From JBHYDC01 sp051861205 (GTDB taxonomy: Bacteria > Pseudomonadota > Alphaproteobacteria > Rhizobiales > Pleomorphomonadaceae), in NCBI GenBank assembly GCA_051861205.1, contig JBHYDC010000014.1:1-64000 (forward strand): 64,000 nt of DNA, given 5' to 3'. The notes beneath the pieces are model-generated. The model had not been told where the DNA came from, made no database searches, and saw only the letters and a list, made by a program, of their open reading frames with translations. Below are positions 1 to 7,835 of this stretch, one piece after another. Position numbers and translations under genes: made by a program. How positions within the stretch are numbered: position 1 is the first letter of the stretch; each line of letters opens with the position of its first letter.

Positions 1-257
1 GCGGCGGACGCGTCATGGACACGCTGGTGGCGAAACGCATTCCGGCCCGCATTGCGCGCGGCGGTCAAAAGCCAAGCGTCCGGATTATCCGGAATGCCGC
101 GCTCCGGCCATGTGCGCAAAGCGGACAGGAAGGCATCGCCCAGCGCATCCTCCGCGCCTGCGATATCGCGCGACCGAGCAGCCAGCATCGCGACAAGACG
201 GCCGTAGGAGACGCGCGCCGCGGTCTCCGCTGCACGGCGCGCGTCACCCTCACTCAC
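1..257 (-). CDS. ECF-family RNA polymerase sigma factor (ECF42/DUF6596 type), partial
   Basis: This is the N-terminal part (about 85 codons) of a gene that runs off the left edge. Reading the minus strand from a GTG at 257 gives a sigma-70 region 2 helix with AEDALGDAFLSALRTWP followed by PDNPDAWLLTAARN, the pattern of the ECF sigma factors that carry a DUF6596 domain. The GTG overlaps the TGA of the upstream YCII gene by four bases (GTGA), so the two are translationally coupled. In this family (ECF42) linkage to YCII/DGPF proteins is the rule, and a C-terminal extension replaces a classical anti-sigma factor; that part is outside the window. The promoter it recognises cannot be read here. 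Confidence 0.85.
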   Translation of the reverse strand, partial: MSEGDARRAAETAARVSYGRLVAMLAARSRDIAGAEDALGDAFLSALRTWPERGIPDNPDAWLLTAARNAGRNAFRHQRVHDASA

Positions 258-622
258 GCGGCGGGTCCAGCCATCGGCGGCAGCACGGGGCGGACCTCGA
301 CCGAGGCATAAGCGGCCGAGGGTGCGTTGGCCGCCCAATCCAGCGCGCTGTCGAGGTCGGGCACTTCGATCACGAAGTATCCGCCAAGCTGCTCCTTGCT
401 ATCGGCAAAGTGGCCGTCTTCGACGAGGCGCTTGCCGTCCCGGATCCGAACGGTTGTTGCAAGATGGGGCCCCTGAAGGCCGTCACCGCGCACGATGACA
501 CCGGCCTCGGCCATTGCCCCGATGAAGGCGTTCCAGCCGCCCCAATAGGGTCCAGCGTGGTCGGGGTGATTGCGCTTGGCGAAGTCGGCTTCGGTTTCGT
601 TCAAGAGAAGCATGTATTGCAT
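254..622 (-). CDS. YCII-related (DGPF-type) protein
   Basis: The protein has 122 residues and begins MQYMLLLNE, the standard start of YCII/DGPF proteins. The signature region reads VEDGHFADSKEQLGGYF, so the usual DGPF is DGHF here. The family is a small alpha/beta ferredoxin-like fold and its biochemical role is unsettled; it is the constant companion of ECF42 sigma factors and is assumed to take part in their signalling. The start at 622 is preceded by GGACTTCATC. The gene overlaps the sigma factor downstream by four bases, and the disrupted membrane-protein gene lies 73 bases upstream, so all three probably share one transcript. Confidence 0.88.
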   Translation of the reverse strand: MQYMLLLNETEADFAKRNHPDHAGPYWGGWNAFIGAMAEAGVIVRGDGLQGPHLATTVRIRDGKRLVEDGHFADSKEQLGGYFVIEVPDLDSALDWAANAPSAAYASVEVRPVLPPMAGPAA

Positions 623-695
623 GATGAAGTCCTTTCACGGCTGTGGTTGTGCCCAGATGCGCAAGAGATCACTGACCCCCATGGCTTGCGCCAGA

Positions 696-1138
696 TCAGA
701 CCAAGCTGCCTTTCCGGCCAAAGTGCAGCGACATCCAGGCAAGCCCCGCGGCGATGAGAACGACGATCGTCAAGATGACGACCTGCGAAATTCCGATAGC
801 TGCGAAAACGCCCTCCGTGATGTCACCGATATAGAGGAGCACGTAACCGGCAAGCGATGCCAAGAAGATCGGCGTCGCCAGTTTGTTGCGGAAAAGCAGG
901 AGAACCGTTCCAAGCAGCCCACCAAAGACACCGACGGCGAAAGCGCCAGTCATCCAGAAGGGAATTCTTGTATAAACCCCGCCTGTTCCGCCGTCATACC
1001 CATCGCCATCATGCTTTCCTGCGTGGCGCTGACCGTTCCAACGAACTGATAGACGCCATAGGCATTCCAGATCAGTCCGAGAGCGGCCACGATCCAGAAC
1101 CAGATCGACATCGCAGGCTTCAGTGTCTTGTCATTCAT
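696..1138 (-). pseudogene. Four-helix small membrane protein, split by a frameshift
   Basis: Two adjoining minus-strand frames encode the two halves of one protein. The first half starts MNDKTLKPAMSIWFWIV (ATG at 1138, AGGGG upstream) and has one membrane helix; it stops at TGA near 950 just after EFPSG. The second half, WMTGAFAVGVFGGLLGTVL onward, lies in another frame and has three helices. Members of this small proteobacterial family are about 145-150 residues long and continue through a P-W-x-T/A-x-A-F junction exactly where the frame breaks. One missing base (or two extra) near 953-958 in the CCCTTCTGG stretch explains it. The break may be a real mutation or a sequencing error; an ATGA overlap leaves open that both halves are made separately. 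Confidence 0.72.
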
Positions 1139-1370
1139 GAGAGTTACCCCTTGCATTACCCGGTTTACCGGCATGCACAGCGATCGCTCTAACGACCGAA
1201 CCTTGCCTGCCTATACCGATGGCACGTGAGACAACGGTGAATTCCACACGGACAAAAATATTTTTGTAGGGGACAGACTGCGGGCTGGGCACGAAAGGAG
1301 GCGTGGGCCAAGACCGGTACGGCCGTGCCTGTGAGCACACCGTTGATTTGGTCTAAGATTTACGAGGAAA

Positions 1371-1446
1371 TGGTAGGCCCGGAGGGACTCGAACCCCCAA
1401 CCAGACCGTTATGAGCGGTCGGCTCTAACCATTGAGCTACAGGCCC
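1371..1446 (-). tRNA. tRNA with anticodon CAU, probably tRNA-Ile2
   Basis: A complete cloverleaf can be folded on the minus strand: acceptor GGGCCTG paired with CGGGCCT (a G-U pair at 1-72), D-arm GCTC/GAGC, anticodon stem GACCG/CGGTC with loop CTCATAA, T-arm with TTCGAGT, discriminator A, and an encoded CCA at 1371-1373. The anticodon CAU can mean initiator Met, elongator Met or lysidine-modified Ile. Initiator is excluded because positions 1-72 pair and the three G-C pairs at the base of the anticodon stem are missing. I favour Ile2 from similarity to alphaproteobacterial examples I remember; elongator Met is the alternative. It stands alone with no partner RNA gene. Confidence 0.9.
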
Positions 1447-1618
1447 GTATGCGAACATGCTCGCGAGGTTATCTGGTACAGCGAACGCCCGGCCCGGCGC
1501 AAGAGCAACTGCGTGATCGCGGGCACTGGGGCTTTGGGTTTTGAACTCAGATCGGCCTTAATCCGATGCGAGCGCTATGGAATTGGCGGTTTGGGGTAAT
1601 GATGACGGGAGCGGATCT

Positions 1619-2341
1619 ATGCATATCACCTTGAAGGCGGTCTTGCTGGCGGCGGCGGTGGCTCTGGCTCCGACGATGGCGCAGGCGGAACCGCCGACGC
1701 CAACGCTCAGCCTGACGGGTGAAGGCACGATGCGCGCCGTTCCAGACACCGTGATCATCTCCATGGGCGTGGTGCAGGAGGCCGAAACGGCAGGGGAGGC
1801 GCTGAACGCCAACAATGAGGCGATGGCCAAACTGCTGGACGCCCTGAAGGCCGCCGGCATTGCCGATCGCGACATGGGAACGAGCAATTTCTCGATCGAG
1901 CCGTTGATGGTCTACCCCCAGCCGCGCGACGACGGCACTCAGGAGCCGCCTTTCATCAAGGGCTACAGAGTTTCCAACCAAGTGACGGTGAAGATACGCG
2001 AAATCGGCAAGGCCGGCGGGATTTTGGACGGCGTGGTTCGGGTGGGCGCGAACCAGGTTCAGGGCATCGCCTTCACCGTGGAGAACGACCGGGCCCTGCG
2101 CGACCGCGCGCGCACCGAGGCCATGAAGGATGCTTTGACCAAGGCCGAGCTTTATGCCGAAGCAGCGGGAATCTCGCTGGTGCGCATCCTTTCGCTCTCG
2201 GAAGCAAGCGACGTTCAGGGTTATGCCACCCGCATGAACATGGACGCCGTCATGTCCGCCGCCAAGGCGGTTCCGCTGGCCATGGGCGAACAGGAGATCA
2301 AGGTAACCGTGAGCGTATCCTGGGAGATACGGCCGAAGTGA
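1619..2341 (+). CDS. Periplasmic SIMPL (DUF541) domain protein
   Basis: The protein has 240 residues. An N-terminal signal peptide (KAVLLAAAVALAPTMAQA, cleavage after AQA) is followed by the SIMPL domain, with the typical strand LSLTGEGTMRAVPDTV and the GYRVSNQVTVKIRE segment near the middle. Family members sit in the periplasm or outer membrane and have been linked to oxidative stress tolerance and surface signalling, without a defined reaction. I chose the ATG at 1619 because it begins the signal peptide and has GGGAG eight bases upstream; an in-frame ATG at 1577 lacks both. The gene converges on the nitrilase-family gene, four bases away. Confidence 0.88.
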   Translation: MHITLKAVLLAAAVALAPTMAQAEPPTPTLSLTGEGTMRAVPDTVIISMGVVQEAETAGEALNANNEAMAKLLDALKAAGIADRDMGTSNFSIEPLMVYPQPRDDGTQEPPFIKGYRVSNQVTVKIREIGKAGGILDGVVRVGANQVQGIAFTVENDRALRDRARTEAMKDALTKAELYAEAAGISLVRILSLSEASDVQGYATRMNMDAVMSAAKAVPLAMGEQEIKVTVSVSWEIRPK

Positions 2342-2345
2342 CCGG

Positions 2346-3239
2346 CTAGGTCAGATCGAACATCTCGGCCATGGGCGCGGTCACCACGCCCTGCTCCGGC
2401 CAATGCTGGAAATTGAGCACGGCGCCGCGCTCGCGCAAGTCGGCCGTCTGGTCGAGATCCACGGTGCCGGTCACCCAGCCCGGCTCGTTCATGGCGCCGA
2501 CGACAATGGCGCCGTTGTCGGGGAAATCGCCGTCCGGCGGAGCATAGATCCCGGCAGCGCCCTGATGGCGCTCCGTACCGGATGACCAGGAAGCGGCACC
2601 GACCGTGAGGGCCTGCACGACAAAACATTGGTTCTCAAGCGCCCGCGCCTGCGCGCCGATCCGAACGCGCCAGTAGCCCTGGAGTGTGCTACTGGCCGAC
2701 GGCGCGAGGATGATCTCGGCACCCGCCTCCGCCTGGGCCCTGGCGATCAGCGGAAACTCGATGTCGTAGCAAAGACAAATGCCGATCGTGCCGATCGACG
2801 TCTTGAACACGCTGATCGGACCGCCGCTGGAAATGCCCCATGTTTCGCGCTCGCTCCGGGTCATCACGATCTTTTCCTGACGGCCGATCTTGCCGTTGGG
2901 CGCGAACAGAAACACGACGTTGCGAAAGAGACCGTCCCCGCCCAAAAGCGGCGCCGAGGCCGCCAGGATGTGAGCCCCATGCCGGCGCGCGAGAGACTGA
3001 TGCAAGGACCCGATTTCCGGCATCATCCGGTCGAGGGCCAAGATGGACTGCTTGAGATCGGCCGCGTCCTCACCCGCAAGCGCCGTCAGTTCCATCGCGC
3101 CGTAATGCGGAAAAACCAGGAGTTCGGCGCCACGCGCGGTCGCTTCGGTCACCCAATTGGCGATCTTAGCTTCATAATCTTCGAGCCGCTTGAACGCGTC
3201 GATCGGATATTGGGCGGTGGCTATGGTGACGCGGCGCAT
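2346..3239 (-). CDS. Carbon-nitrogen hydrolase (nitrilase superfamily) with altered catalytic Glu
   Basis: The 297-residue protein matches the nitrilase fold over its whole length. Catalytic Lys is at about 123 (QEKIVMTRSE) and Cys at about 157 (GICLCYDIEFP). The third member of the Glu-Lys-Cys triad should be the Glu of FPE; here the segment reads LLVFPHYGAME, so position 45 is His (codon CAT). That change normally abolishes or alters hydrolysis in this superfamily, though Glu50 is close by. Relatives act on amides or nitriles of unknown identity. I start at 3239 (MRRVTIATAQ), preceded by GGGGGG; the upstream in-frame ATG adds 22 residues not expected in the family. Confidence 0.85.
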   Translation of the reverse strand: MRRVTIATAQYPIDAFKRLEDYEAKIANWVTEATARGAELLVFPHYGAMELTALAGEDAADLKQSILALDRMMPEIGSLHQSLARRHGAHILAASAPLLGGDGLFRNVVFLFAPNGKIGRQEKIVMTRSERETWGISSGGPISVFKTSIGTIGICLCYDIEFPLIARAQAEAGAEIILAPSASSTLQGYWRVRIGAQARALENQCFVVQALTVGAASWSSGTERHQGAAGIYAPPDGDFPDNGAIVVGAMNEPGWVTGTVDLDQTADLRERGAVLNFQHWPEQGVVTAPMAEMFDLT

Positions 3240-3391
3240 GAATTGAACCCCCCTTCGCGAAAGCCTGAACAGCCGCTGGTCGATCGGCCACGACGGGGCG
3301 GGCACGCCGAAAGCGCGCCGAGTTCGCCGCGTGTTGTTCGCATCTGACTACAAGCGCACCGGCGTGCTGGGGTTCCGCGAACCGGTGCGGA

Positions 3392-3808
3392 TCAAGGCCG
3401 TGCCCGCACCTGCGCAATCCAATTTGCCTGATTGGCATAGGCGGTGAGCCGGGTGATCAGGCCATCTTCCACCTCGAAGAAGATGCCGGCGGGAAGCACA
3501 TAGGTCTGTCCGTTGGCCTCAAGCTGGCCCTCGTCCGTGGCCAGATAGGTGCCGTGAAGGGTGAACTCGGCGGCGGCATGCAGGCCGTCTTCCGCCACCA
3601 TGATCACCAAATCAGATGCGGTCTCGCGGTAACAGCGCGCGCGGTGGATCAGATACGCCTTGAAGGCCTCCCGCCCGATGCGCCGTCCGGCTTGGTTGAC
3701 GTCATGCGCCACATCCTCGTCGACACACGCGAGCTGGCCCTCGATATCCCGGGCGTTGAAGGCGTCGAAGGTGCGGGCAATCAAACTGTACGTCTCGTCA
3801 GGCGACAT
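3392..3808 (-). CDS. Ketosteroid isomerase-related NTF2-like protein
   Basis: The 138-residue protein is a single NTF2/SnoaL-like cone domain. It begins with the helix TFDAFNARDIEGQLACVD, continues with VAHDVNQAGRRIGREAF, a stretch I recognise from the ketosteroid isomerase-related family, and ends with HGTYLATDEGQ and PAGIFFEVEDGLITRLT. Members are presumed small-molecule binding proteins or isomerases with unknown substrates. It lies between the nitrilase homologue and the thioesterase on the same strand with gaps of 152 and 66 bases, so co-transcription with the thioesterase is possible but not certain. Confidence 0.82.
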   Translation of the reverse strand: MSPDETYSLIARTFDAFNARDIEGQLACVDEDVAHDVNQAGRRIGREAFKAYLIHRARCYRETASDLVIMVAEDGLHAAAEFTLHGTYLATDEGQLEANGQTYVLPAGIFFEVEDGLITRLTAYANQANWIAQVRARP

Positions 3809-3874
3809 GGGCTGCCTCCCTCATCGACATCGGCTTGAGTTGTCGCCGCGGGTGGGCGGCGGGCGCCGGATCGT

Positions 3875-4273
3875 TCAGTCCTGGAGCGGCGGAACCGGAC
3901 GGGGCCGTCCCTCGTCATCAATGGCGACGAAGGTGAAGGTGGCGTCAGTTACCTTTTCCCGGGTGTGGGTCCGGAAACGCCGGGCCCAGGCCTCGATGTG
4001 GATCTTCATGGAGGTGCGCCCGACCGATTCAACTTGCGTATAGACGCAGAGAACGTCGCCCACCTTCATGGGGCGGATGAAGGTCATGGTGTCCACCTTC
4101 ACCGTTACGACGCGGCCTTGCGCCCGCTCGACGCCGGCGATGCCGCCCGCTTGGTCCATCTGCGACATGACCCAGCCGCCGAAAATGTCACCGTTGGCGT
4201 TCGTGTCGGCCGGCATCGCGATGGTGCGAACCGTGAGTTCACCCTGCGGCCCCTCCTCTTCCGTCCCCGCCAT
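3875..4273 (-). CDS. yciA: YciA-like acyl-CoA thioesterase (hotdog fold)
   Basis: This 132-residue single hotdog domain should hydrolyse acyl-CoA in the cytoplasm. The active-site region reads ADTNANGDIFGGWVMSQMD, with the Asn and Asp that define the YciA/BACH-type thioesterases, followed by VTVKVDTMTFIRPMKVGD. The start at 4273 (MAGTEEE) follows GGGGGAGGG; a longer reading from 4315 would overlap the Uma2 gene upstream and adds no conserved sequence. The chain-length preference cannot be read from the sequence. Confidence 0.87.
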   Translation of the reverse strand: MAGTEEEGPQGELTVRTIAMPADTNANGDIFGGWVMSQMDQAGGIAGVERAQGRVVTVKVDTMTFIRPMKVGDVLCVYTQVESVGRTSMKIHIEAWARRFRTHTREKVTDATFTFVAIDDEGRPRPVPPLQD

Positions 4274-4311
4274 AACGCCCTCCCCCTTCGCAAGCGAACA
4301 GGATCGGCCGT

Positions 4312-4893
4312 TCACAGATCGAGGTCAAGGTCGGCGAGCCGGACGGCGAAGGCCTCGGGCGCGAAGGCGGGAACGGCGAGATCCGCAGCCGGAATCCGAA
4401 CGACAGAGCCATACTTTCCGTCAATCGGATCGCGATGGACATGGATAGCGCCGTCGGTAGCGTCGATAACCCACAATTCCCGGACGCCATAATGAGCATA
4501 GACGACGGATTTCACGCCCAGATCATAGCCGAGCGACGTAACGCCGATTTCAACGACCAGCAGAACGGTTGCCGGATTGAGACCGGCAAGCCCGACCTCC
4601 CGTGGGTATATGCAGATATCCGGTTCGAGGTAAGTGTACTCGCTGATCCGGAACGTGGTCTCTGGGATCAAGGCAGCGACGGGATCGCGCAAGGGATACC
4701 AGAGTTCGAGAAGTGCCTGCTTTACGACTTCATGCCGGTTGCCCTTTGGCGACATCGGGACGAGTTCCCCTTCGATCAGCTCGACCCGTTCGTTCTCCTG
4801 GATAAGACCGACCTCGACCATGCGCTCCACGTCCTTCACGGTGAAGAGGCGGTGCGGCAGGTCGTTTCTGGCGATGGCGGAGCGGATGTTCAT
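4312..4893 (-). CDS. Uma2 family protein (DUF820, PD-(D/E)XK nuclease fold)
   Basis: The 193-residue protein has the full Uma2 pattern: FTVKDVERMVEVGLI at the N-terminus, ERVELIEGELVPMSPKGNRH, then EPDICIYP, LLVVEIGVTSLGYDLGVK and YAHYGVRELWVIDATDG. The Asp of PDI and Glu of VVEI are the expected metal ligands of the PD-(D/E)XK nuclease fold. No restriction partner is nearby. These genes are very abundant in cyanobacteria and scattered in proteobacteria, and their biological role is unknown. It is followed 39 bases later by the thioesterase gene. Confidence 0.88.
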   Translation of the reverse strand: MNIRSAIARNDLPHRLFTVKDVERMVEVGLIQENERVELIEGELVPMSPKGNRHEVVKQALLELWYPLRDPVAALIPETTFRISEYTYLEPDICIYPREVGLAGLNPATVLLVVEIGVTSLGYDLGVKSVVYAHYGVRELWVIDATDGAIHVHRDPIDGKYGSVVRIPAADLAVPAFAPEAFAVRLADLDLDL

Positions 4894-4935
4894 GAGGGTT
4901 AAGATAGCACGGAGGCGCCGGGCGACAAATCGCCG

Positions 4936-5214
4936 TCAGGTGAAGAGCCGCGCCCCCTGCTCGTCGATGATCTGACGGCCCTTCTGGAAGGTGAGGCCCA
5001 CCGCTTCCTCGCGCGACGACATCCGGTCAGCACGCTGAAACACGAATTCCCGGCGCTCACCGCCCTGTTCGCCGATGATCATGCCGCAGACCCGGAACTG
5101 ACCGCCTTCGGCGATCGGGGTGGCGCGGATGGTGAAACCCTTGTGCTCCTCGGTCGGAGCGGAGGCAGGCGCGGCCTCGGATCGGCCGCCAAACAGTTTT
5201 TTCAGGAACGACAT
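4936..5214 (-). CDS. HlyU family protein
   Basis: The 92-residue protein begins MSFLKKLFGGRSE and then carries the compact HlyU domain, with EHKGFTIRATPIAEGGQFRV and GEQGGERREFVFQRADRMSS. In alphaproteobacteria this Pfam family (PF10115) is annotated as a transcriptional activator after the Vibrio protein, but it is much smaller than the Vibrio winged-helix HlyU and has no evident DNA-binding helix, so the regulator label should be taken lightly. The start at 5214 was chosen because MSFLKKLFG is the conserved N-terminus. The gene sits 70 bases after the rpoD stop on the same strand. Confidence 0.82.
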   Translation of the reverse strand: MSFLKKLFGGRSEAAPASAPTEEHKGFTIRATPIAEGGQFRVCGMIIGEQGGERREFVFQRADRMSSREEAVGLTFQKGRQIIDEQGARLFT

Positions 5215-5284
5215 GGAAGAGTCCCCGTATCGACACATGCCATGAAGACGAAGCGGACGCGACGTTCGGCCGCTTGCACGCAGA

Positions 5285-7279
5285 TCAGTTGTCCAGGAAA
5301 CTGCGGAGCTTGCGGCTGCGGCTTGGGTGCTTGAGCTTGCGCAGGGCCTTGGCTTCGATCTGGCGAATGCGCTCGCGCGTCACCGAGAACTGCTGGCCGA
5401 CCTCTTCCAGCGTGTGATCGGTGTTCATGCCGATGCCGAAGCGCATGCGCAGCACGCGCTCCTCGCGGGGCGTCAGCGAGGCGAGCACGCGCGTGGTGGT
5501 CTCGCGCAGGTTGGACTGGATCGCGGCGTCGATCGGCAGGATAGCGTTCTTGTCCTCGATGAAGTCGCCGAGATGGCTGTCCTCTTCGTCGCCGATCGGC
5601 GTTTCCAGGCTGATCGGCTCCTTGGCGATCTTCAGCACCTTGCGCACTTTTTCGAGCGGCATGGCGAGCTTTTCAGCCAATTCCTCCGGCGTCGGCTCGC
5701 GGCCGATCTCGTGCAGCATCTGGCGCGACGTGCGGACGATCTTGTTGATCGTCTCGATCATGTGCACGGGAATGCGGATCGTGCGGGCCTGATCGGCGAT
5801 CGACCGGGTGATCGCTTGCCGGATCCACCAAGTCGCATAGGTCGAGAACTTATAGCCACGCCGATACTCGAACTTGTCCACAGCCTTCATCAGGCCGATG
5901 TTGCCTTCCTGGATCAGATCGAGGAACTGCAAACCGCGGTTGGTGTATTTCTTCGCAATGGAGATGACGAGGCGAAGATTGGCCTCAACCATTTCCTTCT
6001 TGGCCTGCCGCGCTTCCTTTTCGCCCTTCTGCACGAGATGGACGATCTTGCGGAATTCGATGATTTCGAGGCCCGTTTCGGACGCCAGATTCTGGATCGT
6101 CTGACGCAGGTCGCGAATGTCGTCCTTTTCGCGCGCGATGAAGTCTTTCCAGCCGCGCGAGGACAGCGACGCCACCCGGCGGATCCAGTTCGGATCAAGC
6201 TCGGAACCGTGATACTGGCGCAGGAAATCCTCGCGGCTGACACCATAGGATTCGGCGAGGCGCAGGAGCTTGCCTTCCAGCCCGATCAGCTTCTTGTTGA
6301 TGTCGTAGAGCTGTTCGACGAGGCTCTCAATGCGGGCGGCATTGAGCGAGAGCGACTTGACGTCCTCCTCGATCTCTTCTTCCAGCTTCTTGTAACGGCG
6401 TTCCTGGCTCGGCGAGAGCGTCAGGCTCTTCAAGCGGTTTTCGACATACTGATCCTGCAGCCGCCGCAGCTTCTTGAAGTTCTCGGCGATGCGGTCGAAG
6501 GTTTCCAGAACCTTCGGCTTCAGTTCCGCTTCCATGGCCGAAAGCGAGATATTGTTTTCCAGATCGTCTTCGTCGGAAAGCTCCGGCTCGGGGCCTTCTT
6601 CGCCCTCGGGCGCAGGCGCCGGCTCGGCCTCTTCGGGCAGCGCACCCTCGCCGATTGCAACCGGCGCGCCGCGGCCGTCGGGCCCGGCGTAGGTGGCTTC
6701 CAAATCGATGATGTCGCGAAGGAGAATCTTACCCTCGTTGAGTTCATCGCGCCAAACAATGATGGCCTGGAACGTCAGCGGGCTTTCGCAAAGCCCTGCG
6801 ATCATGGCTTCGCGGCCGGCCTCGATGCGCTTGGCGATCGCGATTTCGCCCTCGCGGGAGAGTAGCTCGACCGAACCCATCTCGCGCAGATACATGCGAA
6901 CGGGGTCGTCGGTGCGGTCGGCCGGTTCGCGCGTGGTCGTGGTGCGGGCAACGGCGGTGCCGGTGCTTTCGGCAAGCTCGCCCTCTTCCTCGCCGACGGG
7001 CGCGGGGGCGGCTTCTTCGCCGGCTTCCTCGGCCTCTTCGGCGTCCACCACGTTAATGCCCATGTCGGACAGCATGGCCATGGTGTCTTCGATCTGCTCG
7101 GAGGTCACTTCTTCCGAGGGCAGTACTTCGTTGAGTTCGTCATAGGTGACATAGCCGCGCTTCTTGGCGAGCTTGATCATCCGCTTGACGGCGGCATCCG
7201 ATAGATCGAGAAGCGGACTGTCCGGGCTCTCCGCGCCAGCTTCCTGCGCTTCGTCCGATTCGGTTGCTTTCGTCGCCAT
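5285..7279 (-). CDS. rpoD: RNA polymerase primary sigma factor RpoD (sigma-70)
   Basis: The 664-residue protein directs core RNA polymerase to housekeeping promoters. Region 1.1 (residues about 20-75) is followed by an acidic Glu/Ala-rich linker, the non-conserved region with EERRYKKLEEEIEEDV, then region 2 with NLRLVISIAKKYTNRGLQ, FLDLIQEGNIGLMKAVDKFE and STYATWWIRQAITRSIADQA, region 3, and region 4.2 with TLEEVGQQFSVTRERIRQIE near the end. Length and domain order are normal for an alphaproteobacterial RpoD. It follows dnaG on the same strand across a 556-base gap with a possible terminator and a CtrA-type site. Confidence 0.98.
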   Translation of the reverse strand: MATKATESDEAQEAGAESPDSPLLDLSDAAVKRMIKLAKKRGYVTYDELNEVLPSEEVTSEQIEDTMAMLSDMGINVVDAEEAEEAGEEAAPAPVGEEEGELAESTGTAVARTTTTREPADRTDDPVRMYLREMGSVELLSREGEIAIAKRIEAGREAMIAGLCESPLTFQAIIVWRDELNEGKILLRDIIDLEATYAGPDGRGAPVAIGEGALPEEAEPAPAPEGEEGPEPELSDEDDLENNISLSAMEAELKPKVLETFDRIAENFKKLRRLQDQYVENRLKSLTLSPSQERRYKKLEEEIEEDVKSLSLNAARIESLVEQLYDINKKLIGLEGKLLRLAESYGVSREDFLRQYHGSELDPNWIRRVASLSSRGWKDFIAREKDDIRDLRQTIQNLASETGLEIIEFRKIVHLVQKGEKEARQAKKEMVEANLRLVISIAKKYTNRGLQFLDLIQEGNIGLMKAVDKFEYRRGYKFSTYATWWIRQAITRSIADQARTIRIPVHMIETINKIVRTSRQMLHEIGREPTPEELAEKLAMPLEKVRKVLKIAKEPISLETPIGDEEDSHLGDFIEDKNAILPIDAAIQSNLRETTTRVLASLTPREERVLRMRFGIGMNTDHTLEEVGQQFSVTRERIRQIEAKALRKLKHPSRSRKLRSFLDN

Positions 7280-7410
7280 ATTCGTCTCCGCATCCGCACG
7301 TCAGGCCATTCTGGCCACGGCGTTCCTCAAGTCCATCACAGCGCATCACCCACCGGCCGATGCGCTCGGACCGCCCAAGGAACGGCCCAGCAACGGCCCA
7401 GCTACAACAA

Positions 7411-7451
7411 AAAAGGGCTCGTCAGACTAACCCGTTTATCGGCTAGCCCTT
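7411..7451 (-). terminator. Possible weak terminator or stem upstream of rpoD
   Basis: On the minus strand AAGGGCT (7445-7451) pairs perfectly with AGCCCTT (7413-7419) and the second arm ends in a T-run (AGCCCTTTTTTG). The loop is 25 bases, longer than usual, so strength is doubtful. It lies after dnaG and before rpoD and could limit read-through. Confidence 0.35.
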
Positions 7452-7464
7452 AAACCCGAATTAA
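7450..7464. promoter_or_regulatory. CtrA-type binding site (TTAA-N7-TTAA)
   Basis: TTAA at 7450-7453 and TTAA at 7461-7464 are separated by exactly seven bases (ACCCGAA), which is the full consensus for the alphaproteobacterial cell-cycle regulator CtrA. It lies 171 bases upstream of the rpoD start. A single match of this kind can occur by chance. Confidence 0.35.
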
Positions 7465-7835
7465 CCCTCGCAAGACGCACCCCAAGTCTAAAGCCCAGTT
7501 CGCTGTGTGCAACGGATTGGCAAGAGCCCCACCGTTGAGCCACAGCCGCCCAAAAGGACGCGGACCTGAGACGCCAGGAAAGGCTTTGATCCCGCGAGTA
7601 GTGCTTGCCAACAGATGTGATCCCGGAACAGGCTAGCCCCCCGTCCAGATTGGTGTATGTAGCGAGCGCTCCGAAATCTGCAAGGCTGATTCGGCGCATT
7701 AATGTAGGTTTTCTGCCATGCAGAAGCCATTTGCTGGTCTTGTCAGGGGTCTGAGACAAGTTCAAATTGACTTGGCGACACCTGTTTTCCACAGATGTTC
7801 CCCCGATATCAACAAGCGCTCACCGGTGTCACCCC

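Larger units (their letters stand above)
7280..7835. other. Intergenic region between dnaG and rpoD
   Basis: These 556 bases hold the rpoD upstream region. Open frames exist on both strands (for example minus 7436-7792), but none has a domain, a composition or a ribosome site that suggests a gene. Two things stand out: an AAGGGCT/AGCCCTT dyad with a T-run on the minus strand, and a TTAA-N7-TTAA element, both listed separately. The long gap suggests that rpoD has its own promoters rather than relying on read-through from dnaG. Confidence 0.6.

Noticed and set aside
4312..4893. Restriction or defence system around the Uma2 protein
   Set aside because: No methyltransferase, toxin or helicase partner lies beside it; neighbours are housekeeping-like.
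5327..6865. A 512-codon open frame on the plus strand opposite rpoD
   Set aside because: It is a shadow of rpoD caused by high GC content; it has no domain and rpoD is certain.
7436..7792. A 118-codon minus-strand frame between dnaG and rpoD
   Set aside because: No ribosome site, domain or coding-like composition.
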